A stretch of DNA of 12,437 bases. Source: Mucidula mucida (lineage: Eukaryota; Basidiomycota; Agaricomycetes; Agaricales; Physalacriaceae). The notes under the pieces are model-generated. The model saw only the letters and a list, made by a program, of their open reading frames with translations. It was not told the DNA's origin and ran no database searches. Made by a program: the position numbers and the translations under genes. The stretch is from the NCBI GenBank assembly GCA_015501055.1, contig JADNYV010000930.1, positions 1-12,437 on the forward strand, given 5' to 3'. Below, one piece after another: positions 1 to 8,273 of the stretch (the stretch's first letter is position 1; each line of letters begins with the position of its first letter).

Positions 1-623
1 GCATCCTCGCTGATCTTCTTGTTGATGAAATACCGCAGTTGCTCCTGTAAACGTTGCATGAACGGTGTGCCGGGCGTGATGCAGTTACTGTCGAACGCCT
101 TCTCTGTGGGAAGGACCTCGCCCTTGGCAAGCGCCTTTTCACGAAGCTGAGAGGCGCCGAGCGCGGTGCGGAAGCGACGGGAACGCTGGTTCATCTTGGC
201 ACGAGGCGCGACACCGTCGACCGCCAAAAAGAACAGTTTCGCGGCTTGATTTTGGAGAACAGGTGCTCGATATAGGTGAATATGGAAGTGAATATCTGGG
301 CCTCGGTCAGCCGGAAGTGCGGGTCATCGTCGTTGGGATGTGAGCAGTTGTGGATGATCGCATTGAAGTCGAGGTAAAGGTTGTCTGTATACAAACATGC
401 ACAAAGTGGAGAAAGACGGCGGAACAGACGCACCGAATTCGGGAATGTTGTTTTCGGTAATGAGCTGCGACGTCAGCGGATACCGCTCCCTTTAAGGAAA
501 ACGTTACTGTCTTTTCGCGGTGCTGGTTCCATGGTACTTACGATATGTATCTGAAAAACTAGTATTCGTCATGAGCAAATTGGTGCCAATGTCGCGCAGA
601 GTACATACCTTTGGAATCCCTAT
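1..623 (-). CDS. XRN1: XRN1-type 5'-3' exoribonuclease, N-terminal part (partial; start codon and frame damaged)
   Basis: XRN1 is the cytoplasmic 5'-3' exoribonuclease that degrades decapped mRNA. About 157 N-terminal residues are visible; the gene runs off the left edge. Exons on minus are 623-609, 558-542, 489-434 and 384-1, with introns of 50, 52 and 49 bases. Spliced, they give GIPK, then FFRYIS, then ERYPLTSQLITENNIPEF, then NLYLDFNAIIHNCSHPND, HFRLTEAQIFTS and the later FDSNCITPGTPFM. These blocks are diagnostic of XRN1 rather than the nuclear Rat1/XRN2. The acidic DFN residue is part of the Mg-binding catalytic centre. Two defects are seen. The codon where the invariant initiator should stand (623-621) is ATA. 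One A is missing from the run at 237-239, which breaks the frame between KPR and LFFLAVDGVAPR. One Gln of the usual NQQRSRRF block is also absent. Identity is firm; whether the gene is dead or mis-sequenced is open. Confidence 0.88.
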
Positions 624-1052
624 ATCGCGCAATTACCGCAACGTTATAACACATATTACAGATGATAAGTGACGAAACTGACCCATGCTAACCGACCCAA
701 TGCAATGAGGAGGAGGTAGGAGCTAAGAATGGCAATGCCCGTAAAGGTAGACGCTCAGAAAGGTAATCACCGTCTGACTCAGATGCGCCAGACGATGACG
801 CGAAGTGTAAACCAGGTGCGAAGCTACATCGGGCCAATGTTCATTCATTCTGTTGATTTACGAGGCAAAGATTCTGACGGGGTATACATTTGGCGGACAT
901 CCGACACGCTTTGTGGCTCACTTCAGAGATGCCGTCGATGGCCAAGAATAATCAAAGTTGAGTGGACGTCCACCCATCCTTTCTACTCTCTAAACAACTT
1001 CTAGTGTTGTTTCTACAGTAGTAGTATAGCAGCTACATGTCAAACTCATAAT
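624..1052. other. Intergenic region upstream of XRN1, no supported gene
   Basis: This stretch lies between the XRN1 start (transcribed leftward) and the 3' end of the next minus-strand remnant, so it should hold the XRN1 promoter. A 91-codon open frame on plus (729-1004) has no recognisable domain or splice pattern. The purine-rich AGGAGGAGG at about 706-716 looks like a bacterial ribosome site but has no meaning in a fungal gene. No TATA element stands out. Confidence 0.4.
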
Positions 1053-1625
1053 TCAAGATAACCCCATCATCCAATCCCTAAACTTCTGGTTTTTGATTTC
1101 AATCGAATCGCCAATAACGATGAATGTTTCGTTGTAAAAGCGCACAAGTCCGCAAATCTCAGAATCGGTGAAGGTCGGATGACAGGATCGGGACGTCGAT
1201 GAACGTTGGACGTGTCCCGTCTTTGGAGGACCTGCGGCAGGAATCTGCCATGTAATGGCATGATTGATTGTATTAACGTCAAAGCCAGCACCAGCCTCAA
1301 GGAGGGGAGTGCCATCGCCCGGTACCTAACTGAGCATTGAGGGAAAAGAGACATGTACCGAGTAGGAACAAACCTGCTTGAGTGGAAAGGTCGACCGGCC
1401 GCGTTAATAAACGCGTCGTTGTGACCCATGATACGCTGGTTGTCAATACGGGCGCCAAAGCAGCGACATCGTCTCTGATGTTGAAGGGTAGCTCCAATCT
1501 GCGCAAGAATGGGATTGACTGGTACTACTGATTGGATCGTCTCTGTCAGACGTGAGCATGGGGTCGCCGGGAAAAGTCGACAACGAACCGTCCATTCTGA
1601 TGATGGCAGGGTTATTAGCGGTCAA
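1053..1625 (-). pseudogene. Unrecognised coding remnant with several frameshifts
   Basis: I do not recognise this protein. Protein-like text appears on minus but jumps between frames. It starts with NNPAIIRMDGSLSTFPGD near 1615 and continues with LPFNIRDDVAALAPVL near 1485 and LSTQAGLFLLGTCLFS near 1370. It then runs through EAGAGFDVNTINHAITWQIP near 1270, TFIDVPILSSDL near 1195 and GLVRFYNETFIVIGDSIEIK near 1130, and ends FRDWMMGLS with a TGA at 1055-1053. The jumps fit an extra base near 1321, a missing C near 1210 and an extra base near 1165. No transmembrane span, zinc motif or catalytic signature is evident. The 5' end is undefined and could extend beyond 1625. It may be a decayed gene or a poorly sequenced one. 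Coding nature is moderately supported by composition only. Confidence 0.35.
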
Positions 1626-2021
1626 TTAAGCAACCAGGATGTTGTCTATTGTAAGCCTTCAAAGAGGAGATAGTGGGAGAGCCACCTGTTCGAGAAAAGA
1701 TGAAGGGAGCGTCGTCACCACTTGTCACCATCGTTCGCGTCAAGCAACGATGTCCTACCTGAGGGCGGCACACTCTTGGACCAGACTCTAAGGCAGGACG
1801 AAAGACAGTATCCAGGCCAGGGACAGGATGGAAGAAACGTCATGACCGACAGAGGAAGCCACAGGCAAATAAACTCAAGGGTGTTGTTGTAGATACGAAC
1901 TGAAGGTGCCAGGCTGTACTAAGTCATTAGTCTACGAATCTCGATGTTACACAACATCGAGTTGGAGGGAAAATTCATTCAATGAGATAGCCAATGTTGT
2001 GGGCAAGATTCAAACAGTATA
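1626..2021. other. Region between two minus-strand genes, no supported gene
   Basis: No convincing reading frame was found on either strand. Short protein-like stretches on minus could be 5' exons of the remnant at 1053-1625, but no start codon or consistent splicing could be fixed. It contains a perfect short hairpin at 1941-1960, listed separately. Confidence 0.35.
1941..1960. repeat. Short perfect inverted repeat (8-bp stem, 4-base loop)
   Basis: TCGATGTT, then ACAC, then AACATCGA, forms a perfect 8-bp hairpin. It lies about 65 bases downstream of the stop of the coiled-coil gene (minus, ending 2022), so it could sit in that gene's 3' UTR. It has no T-run after it and fungi do not use such terminators, so function is unknown and chance is possible. 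Confidence 0.4.
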
Positions 2022-3187
2022 CTAGGAACTCCACGATTGAAAAATACCGTTAATCGCTTGCGACACGTTAGTAATAGCCTCCTCCGTTGATGCCCTCACA
2101 TTGTCATCCAAAAAAGAACGAAGGGCCGACGACCATCTGTCGGGATGGAACGTACGCTGCATGGTAGACAGCAGCTTCTTCTGATACCTCTTGTCATTGG
2201 CCGTGTTTGCCTTGGCAAAGGCGAAGAACTCTTCCACACTCTTCCACCCAACTTCATTACGATTCAACCGTAAAACCTGAGGATGGTGGAGCACTGGCCA
2301 TGGCACCGTACCAGTGGTAAGCGGTCAACTTTCGGAGAACCTGATCGCCATCTTCGAGAATTCATCCGACACAAAGTGGAATCGTTCAAGTGCCCGAGTC
2401 TGATTCCAAGTCCCGAATGGCCATTAGGCATCCCGTTCTTGGCACCGTTGCACTTCTTCTTCCGTAGAGTGACGCCAATTATGAAGCCTTCTCTCCTGCT
2501 CCCTCTCTGCTTCGCTCATATAACTGTGTCGGTGCTCCTCCTCAACCTCTCGTTCTCTAGCGCGTACAAACTCCACTAGATGAGCTATTCGAGCCTCGAG
2601 GACCTGGACTATTCTTTCCCGATTGGCAAGCTGAGCTCGCAGCCTATTGCACTCATTGAACGTGTTGTGGGCCTGTTGAGCATCGACTTGAGTGCTCGAA
2701 AGCTTGGCCTCCGATACCCGGATGCTCCGCTGCCTGTCAGAAAGCTGAGCGCGAAGCGAGTCGCATTCCTTGTAAGCCGCATCACATTGTATCTTTTGAG
2801 TATCGAAGGCGGCCTGCAGATCGCTCAATCTTGCCCGACTTGCCCAGCCAGTAAGTTGTTCGCGTTTACGCACAGTCTCCACTGTCTTGAGAGACGCCGC
2901 CATATCTTGAAATTCTGCAAGGGCGGCGTTCGCAGATCTTTGACTCTCGCGCAACATTCCGCGTCCGGTCGAGTTTTAAGGAAAACAGATGATTCTCCTT
3001 ATCCAGCTCCCGCTTTTCAAGCGAGAGCGCATCGATCCGTTTAGATTTCTGCGCCAGTTGATTCTGGAGGAGAGCCATTTCTTTCTCCAGGCGATAGATG
3101 AAAAGGAAAAGCAAGCACAGGACACATATGGATAAGGCGAAGGAAGACACCGGACTGAAGGTGAGTGTGCGCTCTAACGGACGCCAT
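2022..3187 (-). pseudogene. Membrane-anchored coiled-coil protein with C-terminal PWPVL/HPDRW domain, disrupted
   Basis: This resembles a large agaricomycete family of unknown function: an N-terminal hydrophobic anchor, a long coiled coil and a C-terminal domain with PWPVL and HPDRW motifs. HPDRW recalls the HPD loop of J-domains, but a chaperone role is not shown. The ATG at 3187-3185 begins MASVRAHTHL. A membrane span (about residues 15-35, ALSICVLCLLFLFIY) is followed by LEKEMALLQNQLAQKSKRID and a Glu/Arg/Gln-rich coiled coil of about 200 residues. The C-terminus holds VPWPVLHHP, VEEFF, RTFHPDRW and a final helix. Defects: an extra G at 3150-3151, an extra A at 2957-2958, in-frame TAA at 2426-2424 and in-frame TGA at 2327-2325. 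Text between and after the stops stays in the same frame and keeps family motifs. The stops are compatible with CAA to TAA and CGA to TGA changes. No introns were needed. Confidence 0.7.
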
Positions 3188-3259
3188 CTCGAGGAATGAA
3201 GTCAAAGAAGAAGTTGTCCTCGGCTTGGTTATGAGGCAACTGAGGCCCGAGGGTGACTA

Positions 3260-3593
3260 TGTGAAAGGCCCAAAAACGTGTACGAAGCGAGAATAAACAT
3301 CCTTGTATATTCCGTTTGTGTATCTGATCAACTTGAGTAGATTCAGAAGAGCTTCAACATCGTGCGCACCGTAGTTTGCCTAGGTTCCACGCACAGTCTG
3401 ACTTTTCGGTGAGAGCGTATACAGTTTAACATGGGCAGACGCGATCCCGCCGAAAACGTCAGTGTAGAGTTGTCCATGTGTGTCCTTGCCAAAGAGGAGA
3501 GAGTATGTACTCCACTATAAGGACCGTTTATCACTGACGGCAAGTGGAAGAAGCGGTGAAAGCGGTCTTCCTAAACTGGATGGCTCCGATCGT
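3260..3593 (-). pseudogene. Possible coding remnant, unrecognised
   Basis: One minus-strand frame from an ATG at about 3593 reads as MEVRSRSEPSSLGRPLSPLL. It has a TAG near 3508, then LLFGKDTHGQLYTDVFGG and IASAHVKLYTLSPKSQTV. After another TAG near 3380 it gives EALLNLLKLIRYTNGIYKDV and ends at a third stop near 3265. The amino-acid text looks protein-like, but three stops in about 110 codons is only slightly fewer than expected by chance, and no family is recognised. It may be a dead gene or an accident. Confidence 0.2.
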
Positions 3594-4175
3594 GACCGAA
3601 CCTCCATCGTTCAGCAATGCAACCGTGAGGCAATCAGACAATAACAGGTGCGCAATGCGGTAATCTTTGCAACAATTGGGATTTCGATCACATTGCAAAA
3701 GTGTGCAGGTCCCTCGAACAGACTTCGATTGTTCTCTGAAATGCGTATCGCATGGCTCGCTGCTTGCAAAATATCCGCACTACTTTTCCTGGACAGCGCT
3801 CCATGGCTGGTCCCAATCTTGCACTGGTTACGCCATCCAGCCTCATCCAGCCGCCATCAACCTATTATTCGCCGTTTTCGTCAAACAAAAGGCTTTTGCA
3901 CCATCAGTCATCGTCCGTTTAGGTCCATCATAGCTATAGCCCTTGCGTTGGTTCCATCTCTCCTTTTTGGGCCGCCTGTCTTTCTGCATTCTGCCCACTT
4001 GGACTTGGAGTATGAACAATGCGGCCTCCAATTGTCCCGGATCTCTGAGAACATATAAAGGCCAGGAAGGATATTTCCTCCCAGGATTACTGCCGCAGCC
4101 AGGCGAGTCTTCACATTGTACGGATACTACGTGGACACTCGCAACCAACGGCCCACCATCGCCCACGTCACCAAA
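3594..4175. other. Upstream region of the Clp1-like gene, no supported gene
   Basis: Open frames exist on plus (3648-4058) and minus (4283-3843), but neither shows a domain, a splice pattern or a family resemblance, and the minus one runs antisense into clp1 exon 1. The region most likely holds the clp1 promoter and 5' UTR. A TATAAA at 4054-4059 is listed separately. Confidence 0.4.
4054..4059 (+). promoter_or_regulatory. Candidate TATA box for the Clp1-like gene
   Basis: TATAAA (in ACATATAAAGG) lies 117 bases upstream of the Clp1-like ATG at 4176. Its orientation and distance suit a short fungal 5' UTR. A single hexamer can occur by chance. Confidence 0.35.
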
Positions 4176-5258
4176 ATGACCACCTTCGAACCGCGTTCCT
4201 TTCCGCCTCATTCGCTGGTCGGCGTACCAATGGAATATATAGTTGACCAACTGCACAAACTGGCGCCTGGATATTGGGATCACCCCGAAACGGCTGACTG
4301 CACAATAAGTGAATTTTATCTCGATTTAATGATACATCGAAGACTCATCATAGCTACTTAGTTGTTCCCGTACCACATCATAGACCGCGCCTGCACCCTT
4401 ATGAACCCGATCCGTTTACATCTCCTGTGCCTACTTATGATGCTACACGTCGACGTGCGACTGAGCCTTGTATCAATGACATGCCTCAACTCACAATGAA
4501 TGTATGTATAGGCCTCTTTTTGTTCTACGTGCTACTAACTGAATTCCCCGCAGTTACATACCGACTATCTCTTCGCCCATTCTACCTTCTTCCGTACGAT
4601 ACTGAGCGATGCCTTTCCTATCGACCTCATTAATCCCTCGCCATCGCTTACTAGCGCCTCCCTCCGCACGCCGTCGGGCAAGTACACCATTCCTCTCAAC
4701 CGCCTTCCCGGCTTCATGCCCTCGTCCACCGCCAGGCATCCAGTGCTCTACGTCCCTGTCCCCGATCCGTCGTCACTGCATCTCCTCATCCACTGGATGT
4801 ACTTCGGTGACACTACTCTCATTCGTAATGCACTGCGGCGGCGGGTAATATACTGGGAGGGCATCGCTCGCAATGTGGAGTACCTCGGTCTACCTAGTGA
4901 CATCAAGGTGTTTCTGGGACAGTGGTATGCGCTTTATGCGGGAGAGAGGCCTCGCCTTAGCTCTCACTTTGAGTACCAGGGAGGCCGTGCTACCGACTCC
5001 GGGCTTGCCTCTAGTGACGATGCCGACCGCGAAATGATGGACGACTGGAATTGTGATGGCATGTTCGAAAGCTTGAGCCTCAACGATGTCGACGAAACAC
5101 CTTCAAGAGGGAGAGACCGGGCCACACGGGGTCTTTCTTGGACATCAACACATCCTTCGATAACAGCTTATTCTCCGTCCTTTTCATTGCCCGAATCAGA
5201 CACCCTCTATGCAGATTTCCCCGCATATTTATCTCCTTCGTCTCGTGTAATTCTTTGA
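4176..5258 (+). CDS. clp1: Clp1-like protein (clampless1 family)
   Basis: Clp1 in Coprinopsis cinerea acts below the homeodomain mating-type complex and is needed for clamp cell formation; the Ustilago maydis homologue works with b-proteins in dikaryon proliferation. Exons are 4176-4308, 4362-4501 and 4554-5258, predicting 325 residues. Introns are 53 and 52 bases; the second has a GCTACTAAC branch site at 4531-4539. The ATG sits in CACCAAAATGACC, with A at -3. Family-like blocks are LVGVPMEYI and DCTIIVPVPH near residues 15-50, FTSPVPTYDATRRRATEP near 60-77, LHTDYLFAHSTFFRTIL at 92-108, HPVLYVPVPDPSSLHLLIHW near 153-172 and WEGIARNVEYLGLPSDIKVF at 192-211. YLFAHSTFF resembles the core of BTB/POZ domains (inference). 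The C-terminus after residue 220 is acidic/Ser-rich and probably variable. No frameshift or stop is seen, unlike all neighbours. The family name rests on remembered resemblance, so it could be a paralogue. Confidence 0.68.
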
Positions 5259-5560
5259 GCTTCTTAGTAGGAGCTCCTTGCTGTATCGTTATCATTATTG
5301 CTTTCCTGTGGTTTCGGTCATTCACTATCTATTTGATGTATGTTAGCGCTACTTGTACATTTCTTGCAAACTAAATTGTCCGGATCGTGTAATAGTACTT
5401 TCAGAACCAACCTCGGAACGTACACCTCCGAAGGCTGAATCGTGCGCAACAAGTAGACCATATGTTTGACGGTGCCGGTGTAGAAAATGGAGCATGCTAA
5501 ATCCTGGAACAAAAAGTGTAGGAGCAAAATGTCGTGTAGAGAAAGACAGGTATAGCGAAT
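5259..5560. other. Convergent 3' intergenic region
   Basis: The Clp1-like gene and the MFS gene end facing each other here, so this stretch holds both 3' UTRs. No AATAAA signal, gene or repeat was recognised. Confidence 0.5.
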
Positions 5561-7596
5561 TCAAATAGTGTATCGGAAATCCGGATGACGGTCTCCCAGC
5601 TCCATCCAAGCGCGCATTCCGCCATCGCCTTTCACATCGCTGCCCTCCATGTACGGAGCCAAAATCTTCGCTCGATCCTTCTGCTTCCGCGCGTTCATTC
5701 TGGTTAGATACACCGCGTTCAACCCAGCACCGACAATGATCAAGGCCGAGCTAGATAGACAATCAGAAGCCGGCAGTGTATTGAGAGGCGAAACATCGTA
5801 CAACACGAGATTGAGGATAGTCGTTCTTGTGAATCTAGGACCCTGCTTTGTTGGATAGAGCCATGTACTTGTGATACCGCCCTTAACAACAACTGTAAGT
5901 GACGTTTCACTTAATTCACAGTCAAATTTACCGAGTTGGTCGCAATGAAGCCTAGAGCAATGCTTGTCGCACGTCGGTAATATGGCTCGGAGTTGTTCGA
6001 CATCCACGCAGATACAACGGGTGCGGTCGCGTATACTCCCGGAACACAGAAGAACATGGAGCCGTACGCAACGTACTTGTTATCTGCTCTCAAGTACATA
6101 GCGAATCCGATTACCGCCAGAGTAGAGATCGCTGCAGTAGGAATCGCCCGAACATTGTAACGGTCAGAGAAGAACGCTGAAATGAGAGTAACTGCCTCGA
6201 AAATAAGAGGTATGTTCAATTTGAGATCTTTTCGGCCTACCGAAGAATCCAGCAACAAACGGACCGACGCTGAGCAATTGCGACTTGACCGGGCTGAAGC
6301 CAAGCTGATTGACGAGCGAGGGCAAGAAGAGACCCAGCCCGTAAAGTGTCGTGCCAAGCATGTAGAAACAGATGAACACCATGATGACGTGGGGAGATAG
6401 AACAGAGCGGAACACTTCCTTGAAGCTGAAGTGATCTGCTGGGTTGATGGATGGCCGATCCACCTCTAACCGTCGCAGCAAGATGCTACAACACTATCAA
6501 TGACCTGTTTGGTCAAAGGCAAGTGGCGCTTACTCTTTCTCTTCTTCAGTGAGAAATAGGACGTCACGAGGAGTTGAGGGGACCAGAAAAAACCCAGCTA
6601 TTCCCACACAGACGCTGAATAGACCTTCCTGTAATCCTAATCAATTTTAACGGTCGAGAATGAGAGCAGAACACGTACAAGGATGAATATCCACGCCCAT
6701 CCAGGCTTGTTGCCTACGCCGTCCATGTTCATGATAGCAGCTGCCAACAAGCCTGAGAAGGCACCCGAAAGCTATGTCAACGAGTTTAGAGCCGGGAGAC
6801 TCAACAATGCAAAATAGCGACTTACAGAAGCAGAAGAGAAGAATACTGCGACCCTTTTGTCATCGGCGTTCAATACTGAAAGAGGAAACGAAGACAAAGA
6901 GTAGTCACCTCAACGAAAGCTCTGCACGAGTGTAGAACCCGGACAAAAACAAAACGATTCCCGGAACATGGGTCCTTCGACAAGTCCAAGAACTGCTCGC
7001 ACAGCTACGAGACCGGCATACGAAGTCACTAGTCCTTCAGAGGCACTCAGAGTTTAGATAAAGAAAGAAAAAATCTTATCAGTACCTTGAAGTGTCACAA
7101 TAACACCCCAAATCGTCAACAGCGTTGGCATCAGCAGTCCTGGCCCAATTTTCCGCAAAAGAAGATTGGCGGGTAACTCAGCGAAAATGTACGGCCTGTC
7201 CAACCATTCAGCCTGAGTTCGGCTCGAGGAAACGAACAGATTGTACACGAAGAGGACTGTTACGCATATCTGGTACTGATGGTCCGTAAGGCCCAAGTCC
7301 TTTTGGAGTCCTGCAACTCGAGCATTACCTACAGAAGTCCATATCGTGAGCTGACAGTCACAATAGAAAGGAAGGGCGGCGGACCGATGTTAGCACGATC
7401 CTAAAAAGCGTCAATCAAAGGCGGGATAATCAAACTGGTACCAACGTACCAGGAAAGACAGAAGATAAAACATGGTCATGACAGGCAAGACCGCATAGTC
7501 CAGCTTTCGAACAGCCTTTCGTTCCAGCAGTCGTTCCTTCTCAGTCAACCCCACCGCAGAAGGCGAGGACGTGCGAAACTTCTCCGCGTCCGACAT
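5561..7596 (-). CDS. MFS permease, anion:cation symporter (Dal5/allantoate permease-like) family, one frameshift
   Basis: This family imports small organic anions such as allantoate, nicotinate or related acids across the plasma membrane with protons; the substrate here cannot be told. Exons on minus: 7596-7450, 7400-7385, 7328-7247, 7195-7086, 7034-6909, 6853-6826, 6771-6679, 6628-6534, 6485-6241, 6191-5933, 5882-5802, 5750-5561. The eleven introns are 48-56 bases. Undoing one base makes the spliced frame 491 codons including the stop, the usual size for twelve membrane spans. Landmarks are RKLDYAVLPVMTMFYLLSFL (span 1), LDRANIGNARVAGLQKDLGL, PYIFAELPANLLLRKIGPG, LVEGP near the loop 4-5 motif, LSGAFSGLLAAAI and the ending WMELGDRHPDFRY. 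A C is missing at about 6963-6964, between GPMF and GIVLFLSGFYTR. As written, the protein would stop soon after. The start was chosen because MSDAEKF is the first ATG in frame. Confidence 0.88.
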
Positions 7597-8273
7597 GATG
7601 ATGGGGGCAAGAGGCAAATGACAGACGCAATGCTCAATCGGCGCTCGCGGTTTCTTGTTGATTCGTCCTCGTGATTGATCGCGCTATTTACGGAGCGCGA
7701 GTAGCGAATGTCCTGAGGACCTGCCACCACCGAGCCCGCTAAGCTATCGGCAGGAGTTTAGAGAACCCACAATGCCCTCATTCTGTTCAATTTCCGTTTC
7801 TCGCAAGGAGAAATCCAACCCAGTGTAGTGGAAAGTGTGTCCAAGTTCCTCTGGCTATACAAAAATGACTTCGGCGATTGAGATCAAGATGGTCAGGAGG
7901 TTTGATGATGATTACCGAACAACGTGGGGCTGGTGTGCCAGCGTGGGGTATCGAGTCAGTAGGGGTTTCATTGACGTTCATTTCCGCAGTGTCTCGCCCT
8001 CGTCTTGCAATCGTGGTCGGAGAAAAATGCACGGCGATGACTCTAAGAGTCCGGATTCGGTAATTCCCCCAAGAAGATTGAGCGGTGGCCCTATTTTTGG
8101 ATCACCATTTTGCGGCCGATCATCTTTCCGTTAACCACCATAACGTTGAAGTTTAGCATTCAATCGAGCGCTCTGGCTTATCCGACGTCCACACTTAAGA
8201 TGGCGAAGCTTTTCTCGTCGGCGACATCTCTCATCGAACTCCGCGTCACTGGACGAATTAGACTAGAGTAACT
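7597..8273. other. Divergent promoter region between MFS permease and mitochondrial carrier
   Basis: These 677 bases separate two genes transcribed away from each other and should hold both promoters. An open frame of 99 codons on plus (7835-8134) contains no recognised motif. A TATACAAA at about 7856-7863 and a TGACGT at 7974-7979 are possible elements but are too short to rely on. Confidence 0.4.

Noticed and set aside
54..275. 73-codon plus-strand frame
   Set aside because: It is the complement of XRN1 exon 4.
729..1004. 91-codon plus-strand frame preceded by AGGAGGAGG
   Set aside because: A Shine-Dalgarno-like run is meaningless in a fungal gene, and the protein has no recognisable feature.
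1941..1960. Hairpin as a transcription terminator
   Set aside because: Intrinsic hairpin-plus-U terminators are bacterial, and no T-run follows.
2580..3044. 154-codon plus-strand open frame
   Set aside because: It is the complement of the coiled-coil gene, whose minus-strand text has heptads and family motifs; this frame has none.
3648..4058. 136-codon plus-strand open frame upstream of clp1
   Set aside because: No family resemblance. It overlaps the TATA-containing promoter region and is out of keeping with a short fungal 5' UTR.
3843..4283. 146-codon minus-strand open frame
   Set aside because: It runs antisense through clp1 exon 1 and intron 1 boundary and shows no domain or splice support.
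6182..6400. Plus-strand frame rich in charged residues
   Set aside because: It is the complement of MFS membrane-span exons, which are clearly coding on minus.
7835..8134. 99-codon plus-strand frame in the divergent promoter
   Set aside because: No domain, no splice signals, and it sits where two promoters are expected.
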